From the NCBI GenBank assembly GCA_945938205.1, contig CAMEUL010000015.1:1-11673 (forward strand): 11,673 nucleotides of DNA. Reading direction: 5' to 3'. This DNA comes from an uncultured Traorella sp. GTDB lineage: Bacteria; Bacillota_I; Bacilli_A; Erysipelotrichales; Erysipelotrichaceae. The notes beneath the pieces are model-generated. The model had not been told where the DNA came from. It saw only the letters and a list, made by a program, of their open reading frames with translations, and did not search any database. Of the stretch, positions 1-6,707 are shown piece after piece; positions within the stretch are counted from its first letter, which is position 1; each line of letters begins with the position of its first letter. Made by a program: the position numbers and the translations under genes.

Positions 1-40
1 GAGATTCGATGCATTTTTTATTTTTCGACTGTTTTATTCG

Positions 41-1342
41 TTACAGCCTCTTATTTTCGTACAGATACAATTTTTTATAATTGGAAGTTTTTTCGACATA
101 ATTTAATAAATCGTCCAAGAATATATTCTTCAATAAATCTCCCATTCTATTTAAAAAAGGCTTGATTTCTTCACAAATATAATCTTCCAATTCACTCATC
201 TGTTTCTTTGTTAATGGCTCAGACTGATATTTTCTTTTATAATAAATTGTAATCTTTCGTTCCATTTCATTTTGAATATTATCCAAGTGAATCTGATTCA
301 ACAATGCTTTTAATCGATCTGTCTGTTTTGTTTTTTCTAAAGAACGATATAAGAACACAGCTTGCATTCCCAGCATAGTGACTTCATTCATTAAAGCTCT
401 GTCAAGATATTCGATGGTTTTCTCATAATCTTTCAGATAAAACGAGATCATTCCAATGCGACGTAATATTCCCTGAGTAATATATGGGCCAAAATCAGCT
501 CCTTCTTCAATCATCTGAAGACATACTCTCATTGTTTCATAAGCTCTTTTGTAATCTCTTGTGTTCATTTCCACATAACCTTTATAGTTATATAAAACAT
601 ATTTCTGATAAAGGTTGAGAGATTGCTTCATTTCATGATGAATGTCAAAATAGGCATCCAAAAGGTCTTGATCTGCAATTCTCATGACTTTTATTTGGAA
701 AAACAGTGGATCATCCTCCAAATCATTTAAATGGTTTTCTATGAACTGATTTCTTTTCACATAGAGTTGATTTATCTGAAGACTGATATTATACAGAAAA
801 CTTGACATCAGTTTCGAATCCACTCCTTCAACTTTTTCAAACAGATAAAGATACAGATTTAATTGTTCTGTTTCAGGTAATGTACCGTGGGTTCTATAAG
901 TCACCAAATCATGATAGAAGGAAAGAATTTCATACACATAGATTTCATTACGATGTTTCGTCATCTCAAGTGTCAGCGTAGAAAGAATTTTTGATAACTT
1001 TGTATATGAAAAATCAATCAGATTTTCATAAATCATATCCCGCAGACGATAAATCAAAGAATATGTACTGCGTTGAAAACAAATACTCTTATTCAGATTT
1101 TCGCTTAATCGATAATAAATGCAATCATTTTTTACGAGTTCGCCGTTTTCAATTTTACGTAATGTTTTATTGGAACAAATCATCTCTTTATCTTTACATC
1201 GAGTACATTCCAAACAGTATTGTTCATAATGTGTTTTTTTATTATGAAGAATTCTTTCTACACTAAGACCATTTTCTTTCCTGTAATAAGAAATTAAAAA
1301 ACCTATGATTTTTTTCTCATATGCCAATGATATATCTTTCAT
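41..1342 (-). CDS. XRE-like regulator with Cys-cluster-interrupted HTH and TPR-like C-terminus
   Basis: Predicted cytoplasmic transcription regulator of 433 residues. Residues about 12-31 (IIGFLISYYRKENGLSVERI) look like the first helices of an XRE/Cro-type helix-turn-helix, and residues about 57-83 (SNKTLRKIENGELVKNDC and following) look like the recognition helix and last helices. Between them is an insert with cysteines at 43, 46, 49 and 56 (C-x2-C-x2-C-x6-C), with further cysteines at 74 and 88. The remainder is all helical with TPR-like repeats around residues 230-370, as in Rgg/PlcR-type regulators. The open frame begins at a GTG at 1351, but that codon overlaps the GGAGAG ribosome binding site (1351-1356); the ATG at 1342 sits 8 bases beyond it and is preferred. 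It is monocistronic with its own strong promoter. The metal or Fe-S role of the cysteines and the target genes are inference. Confidence 0.8.
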   Translation of the reverse strand: MKDISLAYEKKIIGFLISYYRKENGLSVERILHNKKTHYEQYCLECTRCKDKEMICSNKTLRKIENGELVKNDCIYYRLSENLNKSICFQRSTYSLIYRLRDMIYENLIDFSYTKLSKILSTLTLEMTKHRNEIYVYEILSFYHDLVTYRTHGTLPETEQLNLYLYLFEKVEGVDSKLMSSFLYNISLQINQLYVKRNQFIENHLNDLEDDPLFFQIKVMRIADQDLLDAYFDIHHEMKQSLNLYQKYVLYNYKGYVEMNTRDYKRAYETMRVCLQMIEEGADFGPYITQGILRRIGMISFYLKDYEKTIEYLDRALMNEVTMLGMQAVFLYRSLEKTKQTDRLKALLNQIHLDNIQNEMERKITIYYKRKYQSEPLTKKQMSELEDYICEEIKPFLNRMGDLLKNIFLDDLLNYVEKTSNYKKLYLYENKRL

Positions 1343-1356
1343 TCCATTCACTCTCC

Positions 1357-1377
1357 AAATATCTCTTATCGATATTT
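1357..1377. promoter_or_regulatory. perfect 7-7-7 inverted repeat, candidate operator
   Basis: AAATATC, seven bases, then GATATTT form a perfect inverted repeat lying between the -10 box and the ribosome binding site of the Cys-cluster regulator gene. The predicted transcription start (about 1371) falls inside it, so only part of one arm would be transcribed. That makes a protein-binding operator, perhaps for autoregulation, more likely than an RNA hairpin. Confidence 0.5.
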
Positions 1378-1406
1378 ATTTTAAATGATAGGGGAATGAA
1401 TGTCAA
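1378..1406 (-). promoter_or_regulatory. sigma-A promoter of the Cys-cluster regulator gene
   Basis: On the minus strand, the -35 box is TTGACA (1406-1401), followed by a 17-base spacer and a -10 box TAAAAT (1383-1378). This matches the consensus in 11 of 12 positions with ideal spacing. The predicted start is near 1371, giving a leader of about 30 bases. Confidence 0.85.
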
Positions 1407-1453
1407 AATGATGTGAGCCATTTACCTACTAAGCATGAATCTTTGAAACTTAA

Positions 1454-1475
1454 GAAGGAAGCACTTGCATCCTTC
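1454..1475 (-). terminator. hairpin after the 66-residue membrane protein gene
   Basis: GAAGGA (1454-1459) pairs with TCCTTC (1470-1475), with GCA/TGC continuing the stem after an A-A mismatch. On the minus strand the stem is followed by a loose TTCTTAAGTTT tract just past the stop codon of the small membrane protein gene. The T tract is poor in this direction and better in the plus direction, so efficiency is uncertain. Confidence 0.45.
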
Positions 1476-1482
1476 CTAGTTT

Positions 1483-1683
1483 TTAGTAAAAATATGATTC
1501 ATAATCGTCATCTGTTTGTTTCAGGTATTCTTCCTCCTGCTTGAATGTTCTGGCTGAATAGAAAATCAAGCCTCCTAACACAATCATGATGAATCCCATG
1601 AAGCTTTCATATTTATAGAATTCATAGACACCCATAAAGCACACAAAATATGAATATCCAATCGTAAACTTATAATTTCTCAT
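1483..1683 (-). CDS. small two-helix membrane protein, unknown function
   Basis: A 66-residue protein with two hydrophobic segments (about residues 9-23 and 29-45) separated by a short KYES loop, and an acidic, tyrosine-rich C-terminal tail (DDDYESYFY). It is most likely an inner-membrane hairpin; no family or function was recognised. Its ATG lies two bases after the TAG of the upstream lipoprotein gene, so the two are almost certainly co-transcribed and translationally coupled. A GGAA motif within the end of the lipoprotein gene could serve as a weak ribosome binding site. The pairing suggests a shared envelope role with the lipoprotein, which is inference. Confidence 0.75.
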   Translation of the reverse strand: MRNYKFTIGYSYFVCFMGVYEFYKYESFMGFIMIVLGGLIFYSARTFKQEEEYLKQTDDDYESYFY

Positions 1684-1685
1684 TT

Positions 1686-2084
1686 CTATTTTCCAACTTT
1701 AGAGAGTTTATATGTAATTCTCAACATAACTTCCGCATAGTATAAAGCATCTTCATCACTCAGTTCTTTTTCATCAATGGCTTGGATTTTTTCTACGGTT
1801 TTTTCATATTGACTTGCATATCTAAGATAATCCGCCATGATTGATGCATCAGGTTCTTCGATATCTGAATATTTTTCCATAAAAATTATAAATTCATCAA
1901 AAAACTTCTCATAACTGTCCATGGCTTCTTTAAATTCTGAACTAACACCCTGATATTTGTCTACAGGTTCTTCCTGTATCACATTTTCTGTTTCATCATT
2001 GACTGTTTCATTTTTTCCACAAGCTGTCACTGATACGGCTAGTACTGTTAATAATACCGTTTTAAGTAATTTTTTTGTTTCCAT
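1686..2084 (-). CDS. small lipoprotein, DUF6591-like
   Basis: A 132-residue predicted lipoprotein. The N-terminus has lysines at 4, 5 and 8, a hydrophobic stretch, and the lipobox VTAC with the lipidated cysteine at 22 followed by glycine. An acidic linker rich in E and N follows, then a helical domain (about residues 47-132) of the kind EFKEAMDSYEKFFDEFIIFM, which resembles the small DUF6591 lipoproteins of gut Firmicutes; this match is from memory and tentative. It would be anchored on the outer face of the membrane. The start is supported by AAAAGGAG six bases upstream. It is the middle gene of a three-gene unit: merR ends 37 bases upstream and the 66-residue membrane protein starts 2 bases downstream. 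Function unknown. Confidence 0.85.
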   Translation of the reverse strand: METKKLLKTVLLTVLAVSVTACGKNETVNDETENVIQEEPVDKYQGVSSEFKEAMDSYEKFFDEFIIFMEKYSDIEEPDASIMADYLRYASQYEKTVEKIQAIDEKELSDEDALYYAEVMLRITYKLSKVGK

Positions 2085-2100
2085 TTTTTTCTCCTTTTCT

Positions 2101-2114
2101 TATGTGAGAGTTTA
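2101..2114. repeat. CTCTCAC-type motif, copy 1 (upstream of lipoprotein gene)
   Basis: Read on the minus strand this is TAAACTCTCACATA. It matches 13 of 14 bases with the site at 2516-2529 on the plus strand, so the two copies flank merR as an inverted pair. It lies just before the ribosome binding site of the lipoprotein gene. It may be a second binding site for the MerR-type regulator, which is inference. Confidence 0.45.
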
Positions 2115-2121
2115 TAAGTTA

Positions 2122-2457
2122 TCATGAGTTTAAGTCATGAATGAACTCCATAGCTTTTTGAATGCAAACTTCTATTTCTTCTTTATCTTTATGTAACTGC
2201 AGAAGTTGTTTTTCAAGAGCATTCTTCATAACATCCATGGGAGCATCAATAATATCTTTGATTTCCTTCAGCTTGAAACCAATTCGCTGAAGCCAGCGAA
2301 TTCGAACAATTCTCTGACATGTTTTCTCATCATAGAGAAGATGTCCGTATTTGTTTTTCGAGGATGCACACACCAATCCTGCTTTCTCATAACCCTGAAC
2401 CATTCTTCGGGTCACATTCAATGCAAGACATATCTCATGTAATGTTTTACTCTCCAT
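2122..2457 (-). CDS. MerR-family transcriptional regulator, short form
   Basis: A 111-residue regulator with a MerR winged helix-turn-helix at residues about 4-70: LHEICLALNVTRRMVQGYEKAGLV, the KYGHLLYDE wing, and the LQRIGFKLKEIKDII region. A coiled-coil dimerisation helix follows (about 76-106). There is no separate ligand-binding domain, so it either senses through the coiled-coil end or acts as a plain regulator. Cysteines at 10, 30, 47 and 98 do not form a recognised MerR metal site. The start is fixed by an excellent AAAGGAGG 6-7 bases upstream of the ATG. It heads the unit merR-lipoprotein-membrane protein and is divergent from the 271-residue membrane protein gene. Family members usually activate promoters with long 19-20 base spacers, and such an arrangement appears upstream of this gene. 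Confidence 0.9.
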   Translation of the reverse strand: MESKTLHEICLALNVTRRMVQGYEKAGLVCASSKNKYGHLLYDEKTCQRIVRIRWLQRIGFKLKEIKDIIDAPMDVMKNALEKQLLQLHKDKEEIEVCIQKAMEFIHDLNS

Positions 2458-2480
2458 ATTTTTCCTCCTTTACCGTAAAT

Positions 2481-2497
2481 CTGCACCAAAAGTGCAG
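2481..2497. promoter_or_regulatory. inverted repeat CTGCAC-N5-GTGCAG in merR leader
   Basis: A perfect 6-base inverted repeat with a 5-base centre, about 13 bases upstream of the merR ribosome binding site. It overlaps the next inverted repeat (2488-2508) so that the two hairpins cannot form together. It could be an operator or a leader RNA hairpin. Confidence 0.5.
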
Positions 2498-2508
2498 TCA
2501 ACACTTTT
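2488..2508. promoter_or_regulatory. inverted repeat AAAAGTG-N7-CACTTTT in merR leader
   Basis: A second perfect inverted repeat, 7-7-7 in geometry, sharing AAAAGTG and the bases after it with the repeat at 2481-2497. It lies between the MerR-type dyad and the ribosome binding site. Confidence 0.5.
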
Positions 2509-2512
2509 CGTC

Positions 2513-2543
2513 AAATAAACTCTCACGTAAAAGAGGATGTAAA
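2513..2543 (-). promoter_or_regulatory. candidate MerR-type promoter with central dyad, for merR
   Basis: On the minus strand a -35-like TTTACA (2543-2538) is followed by a 19-base spacer and a -10-like TTATTT (2518-2513). The imperfect dyad CTCTCACGTAAAAGAG (2520-2535) is centred in the spacer. Overlong spacers with a centred dyad are the known signature of MerR-controlled promoters. The -10 box is weak, as is often so for activator-dependent promoters. The site includes copy 2 (2516-2529) of the CTCTCAC motif. Confidence 0.45.
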
Positions 2544-2581
2544 TTCTGCGAAGCTGATATTTGTTTTAGAGGTATTTCAAC

Positions 2582-2610
2582 TTGATTCTTTTTTATTCAT
2601 GAAATACAAT
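2582..2610 (+). promoter_or_regulatory. sigma-A promoter of the 271-residue membrane protein gene
   Basis: TTGATT (2582-2587), a 17-base spacer, and TACAAT (2605-2610). The predicted start is near 2617, giving a leader of about 23 bases that carries the ribosome binding site. Confidence 0.8.
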
Positions 2611-2626
2611 GAAATCGATACATGAA

Positions 2627-2632
2627 AAGGAG
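2627..2632 (+). promoter_or_regulatory. ribosome binding site that fixes the start at 2640
   Basis: AAGGAG lies seven bases before the ATG at 2640. It sits inside the reading frame if the upstream ATG at 2622 were used, and that upstream ATG has no ribosome binding site of its own. Confidence 0.85.
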
Positions 2633-2639
2633 TAATAAC

Positions 2640-3455
2640 ATGTTAATCAAGAAACCCATTACAAAAAAAATGATCCTTGTGATCCTTCTCTTGCTTGGTG
2701 CTAGCCTTTCGTATTTTAAGGTTTCAGAATATGTTTCTTCACCACAGACCCATGCGGAAACGATCAAAGTGCTAGATGAGAAAAAACTGACCGCGGTGGA
2801 ACTGACTACTTCCGTAGCGATCACATCTGTGGCTATTTCTGCGATTCCCGGGGATGCGACAACACCGATTGCTAATCAGATATCCGGATTGACACCTTAT
2901 TTATTAGTGGTTGTAAGTGCTCTTTTCTTAGAAAAATTTCTTTTGACTGTTACTGGTTTTGTAGCCTTTCGCTATCTCATTCCCATTACCTGTTTGCTTT
3001 TAGGAATCTATATCTTCTATCGTAAAGATTTTTTAGCCAAACTGGCATTCAAATTAGTTATTTTCGCAGTAGCTATTACTCTTATCATTCCCGCCAGTGT
3101 GAAAGTAACCACACTGATTGAATCTACTTTTCATGAATCCATGTCGCAAACATTTAACACCGTGGAAGAAATCACTGAGGAAGCGGAAAAAGATGATACG
3201 AATTCGTTTTGGAATTTCTTAAACAATATTGGAAATGGGATTGCCAATTTAACGGAAAACGCCAAAAAATGCATCAATGTCTTCATTGATGCGGTTGCGG
3301 TATTAGTGATTACCACTTGTGTGATTCCTATATTGGTACTGTTCTTCTTTGTGTGGATTTTAAAAATACTATTCAGCGTGAATATAGATCTGACAATGAT
3401 TCAGAAAATGCTTCCTGTCAAAAAGAAAACCACTAGCGTATCTATGGAAAATTAG
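2640..3455 (+). CDS. polytopic membrane protein, unknown function
   Basis: A 271-residue integral membrane protein. Predicted hydrophobic segments are at about 11-27, 86-104, 112-127, 135-152 and 219-245. A segment rich in small and beta-branched residues (ELTTSVAITSVAISAIPGD) and the GDATTPIANQISGL stretch precede the second helix. A mainly polar, acidic and amphipathic section (about 155-215) separates the fourth and fifth helices. The tail is basic. Similar proteins seem to occur in other gut Firmicutes as uncharacterised proteins, but no family name is claimed. The start at 2640 is chosen over the ATG at 2622 because AAGGAG lies seven bases before it. It is a single gene with its own sigma-A promoter and a terminator, divergent from merR, and a possible target of that regulator. 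Confidence 0.85.
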   Translation: MLIKKPITKKMILVILLLLGASLSYFKVSEYVSSPQTHAETIKVLDEKKLTAVELTTSVAITSVAISAIPGDATTPIANQISGLTPYLLVVVSALFLEKFLLTVTGFVAFRYLIPITCLLLGIYIFYRKDFLAKLAFKLVIFAVAITLIIPASVKVTTLIESTFHESMSQTFNTVEEITEEAEKDDTNSFWNFLNNIGNGIANLTENAKKCINVFIDAVAVLVITTCVIPILVLFFFVWILKILFSVNIDLTMIQKMLPVKKKTTSVSMEN

Positions 3456-3460
3456 AAGAA

Positions 3461-3487
3461 AAGCACCCTATCATAAGGATGCTTTTT
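3461..3487 (+). terminator. terminator of the 271-residue membrane protein gene, possibly bidirectional
   Basis: AAGCACCCT and AGGATGCTT form a stem with one C-A mismatch around a short ATCATA loop, followed by a T tract in the plus direction. In the minus direction the stem is followed by TTTTCTTC, so it may also end the convergent ABC transporter transcript. Confidence 0.75.
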
Positions 3488-3509
3488 TTAGCGCATACGA
3501 TATGATCAT

Positions 3510-6500
3510 CTACTCTGTTCGTAATGCGGTAACCGGGTCTTCCTTGGCCGCTTTTCTGGAAGGAATCAGACCACTGAGCATTGTTAACACAACACTTAAG
3601 ATAATCAGAATGATGGCTCCACCTAAAGGAAGAATGGCATTGACATCATTGTTGCCGGAAAGTGAATGAATGATGGCATTCGATGGTATCAGAAGAAGTG
3701 CTGTGACTGAAATTCCAATCATACCGGAGAACAGACCAATAATGAATGTTTCTGCGTTGAATACTTGAGATACATTGTTTTTGGAAGCACCCATGGCTCT
3801 TAAGATACCAATTTCCTTTTTGCGTTCCAATACACTGATATATGTGATGACACCGATCATGATGGAAGAAACTACTAATGAGATGGCAACAAAAGCAATC
3901 AAAACATAGGAAATAACATTGATAATATCAGTCACAGAAGACATGAGCGTACCGACATAATCGGTATACGAAATAACTTTGTCTTCATCCAGTAACTTCA
4001 TTTTTTCATTGTAGTTATCTAGTATTTGAATAATTTCCTGCTTGCTTTCAAAATCTGCAGGATAGATATTGATTTCACTTGGTGAATCAAAATCAGCATA
4101 TCCCAGTTTTTTTAGATTGTTGTCATAGCTGGATCTTTCTGTAGTCATCAAAGACATCATGAGTTCTGTCATTTCTTTCTGATCCACATTCATCCGAAAA
4201 GAGCGTGCCAGCATATCCCCATCAATCTGAAGAGCATTCTGGAACTGACTGGCAAGCAAGCCCATTTGCGCAGACATCATCTCTTCCATCTGTTTCTGTA
4301 ATGATTCCGTCAGAAGATGAATATTCTGATCGATATATTCCTGGATCCTTTGCTGGAACAGAATTGTAAACTGTTCTGTAAGTCCTGTTTCCTCAAGAAG
4401 ATTTCCTATCTGTTCCTGTATAAGCTGTTGAGCTCTATCACTCTGAAGATATACAAAAAAGTATTCATTCATTCTAGTAGGATCGGTGAGATGATTTTCC
4501 TGGAGATAAGCTTGGAAATCATCAAGAAGAACTTCCATCACTTCCTGTAATTGATCACGGCTGATGTCAATTTGAATTTCAGAAAGCAGATCTTCATATT
4601 GAAATGGAGGAAGTGAAGAGAAATCCAGTTGAATATTTGAAAGATCCAGATCTTCAAATGAAATATTTAACTTGCTGGTATCCATTGAAAAGGCTTTTTT
4701 CATCATTTCCGTATCGACAGTAAAAAGAGAATTCATATCAAAACTATTCTGGTTTTCACTGTCAAAGGACTGATTTGTGAAAACATTGATGGCAGGAGTC
4801 GCCAGCTGTTTTTTGACGATATCACTTTCCTGTGTCTTTTGAATAACAGATCGAGTCAAGGATGACGGATAATTGATTCCGCTCATCAGCATGGTTGCCG
4901 TAGCATCCTGTTTGGGTTGTACGATTCCGACAATTTCTAATGTTTCTCCCTTTTCAATCAGGGATCTCATATATTCTTTATCCTCGCTTTTATCCTTATA
5001 CACCTGATACTGATCATCATAGGCATAAAGGTCTTTCGCCTGAATCACTTTAAACTGTATGCCGAGGATATCTTCATAAGTGAATGTATCATCATATTCA
5101 GGAACTGTGACATCTTCATTTTTGGAAAACTGAGCAATCATTTTTTCAAGTTCAGAATAGTCTCTCAAGCCCAGTTTATACAACATGAAATCACTGATAC
5201 GACCGGATTTTGTCAGGACAAGGACACATTCATGTTCACTTGTAGGCCATTTCCCAGCCTTCACATCGTACTGATCTTCATATAAAGATGCATTGGATGG
5301 CATTTCAAAGAAAACATCGGTACTCATCATTTTGGACATCATGGCATTCGTGCTTGTACCGGAACCTAAGCCAAGTGTTGAGAAAGAAGAATCAGGATGA
5401 ACCTGATGAATATTGTCAAGATCTGCACTGTAGATCTGAGGTGTCACTGAATAACTGTATTCAACAGCCTGTGCATAATCAGCCAAATTGCTTTCTGAAC
5501 TTTCAAGATACTGTTTTAAGGAAATCAGATCATTGGAACCGATCGTTGAAAACATATTGGTGATCATCGATGAAACTCGAATTTCTGTTTCATCCTTTTC
5601 TTCATTTGGTGCAGGATGATCCATCATCATGCCGGCTAGATTGAAACCACTGCTTTGAATAGAAAGAGGATATTCTGAAAGAGTCTGCTGTTCAATGGAT
5701 TGGATATACGTATTGACACCATTGGAAAGAGACAAAATCATCGCAATGCCAATAATTCCGATGGATCCTGCAAAGGCTGTCAGAATGGTACGTGCTTTCT
5801 TGGTTTTCAGATTGTTGAAGCTTAATGACAGAGCCGTAAGAAAAGACATGGATGCTTTTCCCATGTTCCGATGAACAGCCATAACAGATGGATCTTTTAC
5901 TTCAAAAGGATCGGTATCGGAAAGGATCTTGCCATCCTTCAGTTTTACGATGCGGGTGGCATATGCTTCTGCCAGTTCCGGATTATGAGTTACCATCACA
6001 ACCAGACGATCCTTGGCCACTTCCTTCAACAGTTCCATGACCTGCACACTGGTTTCACTGTCCAAAGCTCCCGTAGGTTCGTCGGCTAATAAAATATCCG
6101 GGTTGTTGACAAGTGCACGGGCAATGGCCACTCTCTGCATCTGTCCACCTGACATCTGGTTGGGTTTTTTGTGTCCCTGATTGCCCAAGCCAACTTTCTC
6201 TAAAGCTTCCATGGCTTTTTTCTTGCGTTCGCTTTTGGAAATCCCGGAAATGGTCAAAGCCAGTTCCACATTGGCTAATACGCTCTGATGCGGAATCAGA
6301 TTGTAGCTTTGAAAAACAAAACCAATAGTATGATTTCTGTAGGAATCCCAATCACGATCTTTATATTTCTTCGTGGAAATACCATTGATGATCAGATCCC
6401 CACTATCATAGCGGTCCAGACCGCCTATAATATTCAATAAAGTAGTTTTCCCAGAACCGCTAGGTCCTAAGATTGCCACAAATTCATTATCCCTCAAATT

Positions 6501-6578
6501 CAAACTGACACCATCCAGTGCCTTTTGAATCAGATCACCTGTTTTATATTGCTTGTGAATGTTTTGTATCTGAAGCAT
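3510..6578 (-). CDS. MacB/FtsX-type ABC transporter, ATPase-permease fusion
   Basis: A 1022-residue single-chain ABC protein. The N-terminal ATPase has Walker A GPSGSGKT (38-45), the Q-loop glutamine at 90, signature MSGGQ (142-146), Walker B ILLADE (162-167) and the H-loop histidine at 198; it belongs to the LolD/MacB/FtsE class. A first membrane helix follows at about 268-288, then roughly 600 residues outside the membrane, then three C-terminal helices of FtsX type (about 885-1022, with the typical VLERKKEIGILRAMGASK motif). The external part ends in a Q- and E-rich helical stretch that may form a stalk. Such type VII systems use ATP to drive mechanical work or export across the envelope rather than classic transport; the substrate here is unknown. 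The start has AAAGGTG seven bases upstream. No two-component system or partner permease is adjacent, so it is not an obvious BceAB module. Confidence 0.9.
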   Translation of the reverse strand: MLQIQNIHKQYKTGDLIQKALDGVSLNLRDNEFVAILGPSGSGKTTLLNIIGGLDRYDSGDLIINGISTKKYKDRDWDSYRNHTIGFVFQSYNLIPHQSVLANVELALTISGISKSERKKKAMEALEKVGLGNQGHKKPNQMSGGQMQRVAIARALVNNPDILLADEPTGALDSETSVQVMELLKEVAKDRLVVMVTHNPELAEAYATRIVKLKDGKILSDTDPFEVKDPSVMAVHRNMGKASMSFLTALSLSFNNLKTKKARTILTAFAGSIGIIGIAMILSLSNGVNTYIQSIEQQTLSEYPLSIQSSGFNLAGMMMDHPAPNEEKDETEIRVSSMITNMFSTIGSNDLISLKQYLESSESNLADYAQAVEYSYSVTPQIYSADLDNIHQVHPDSSFSTLGLGSGTSTNAMMSKMMSTDVFFEMPSNASLYEDQYDVKAGKWPTSEHECVLVLTKSGRISDFMLYKLGLRDYSELEKMIAQFSKNEDVTVPEYDDTFTYEDILGIQFKVIQAKDLYAYDDQYQVYKDKSEDKEYMRSLIEKGETLEIVGIVQPKQDATATMLMSGINYPSSLTRSVIQKTQESDIVKKQLATPAINVFTNQSFDSENQNSFDMNSLFTVDTEMMKKAFSMDTSKLNISFEDLDLSNIQLDFSSLPPFQYEDLLSEIQIDISRDQLQEVMEVLLDDFQAYLQENHLTDPTRMNEYFFVYLQSDRAQQLIQEQIGNLLEETGLTEQFTILFQQRIQEYIDQNIHLLTESLQKQMEEMMSAQMGLLASQFQNALQIDGDMLARSFRMNVDQKEMTELMMSLMTTERSSYDNNLKKLGYADFDSPSEINIYPADFESKQEIIQILDNYNEKMKLLDEDKVISYTDYVGTLMSSVTDIINVISYVLIAFVAISLVVSSIMIGVITYISVLERKKEIGILRAMGASKNNVSQVFNAETFIIGLFSGMIGISVTALLLIPSNAIIHSLSGNNDVNAILPLGGAIILIILSVVLTMLSGLIPSRKAAKEDPVTALRTE

Positions 6579-6604
6579 TATTCCACACCTTTCAAATATG
6601 GTTC

Positions 6605-6633
6605 ATTATAATCATCTTTTCTAAGTTTTTCAA
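6605..6633 (-). promoter_or_regulatory. sigma-A promoter of the ABC transporter gene
   Basis: On the minus strand, TTGAAA (6633-6628), a 17-base spacer, and TATAAT (6610-6605). The predicted start is about 20 bases upstream of the ATG. The -10 region ATTATAAT (6605-6612) is self-complementary, so it also reads as TATAAT on the plus strand, but no good plus-strand -35 box is seen. Confidence 0.8.
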
Positions 6634-6707
6634 ATATTGTGACGAATTTCTCATATACAAAATCAGGAAGTTGTTGTAAGATGGAAAAAAGAAAACAGGT
6701 GATGAAT

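Noticed and set aside
1..40. Hairpin or gene fragment at the left edge
   Set aside because: A TTCGATGCA stretch suggests one arm of a stem, but the partner is not within the window and no coding frame is supported.
2122..2140. Two TCATGA hexamers at the end of merR
   Set aside because: One spans the stop codon and the other is coding; six-base palindromes 13 bases apart are expected by chance.
2495..2517. Tandem TTGAC motifs 13 bases apart on the minus strand as merR -35 boxes
   Set aside because: Neither has a credible -10 box at 16-18 bases; the MerR-type spacing upstream fits better.
5288..5563. Open plus-strand frame inside the ABC transporter gene
   Set aside because: It is antisense to a clear coding region, has no ribosome binding site, and its translation shows no domain. 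Other antisense or shifted frames in the window (for example 991-1266, 2206-2585, 6055-6351, 8682-8961) were rejected for the same reasons.
6639..6707. GTG start at 6639 for the cyclodeaminase-family protein
   Set aside because: No ribosome binding site precedes it, it overlaps the opposite promoter region, and the extra residues are absent from the usual family form.
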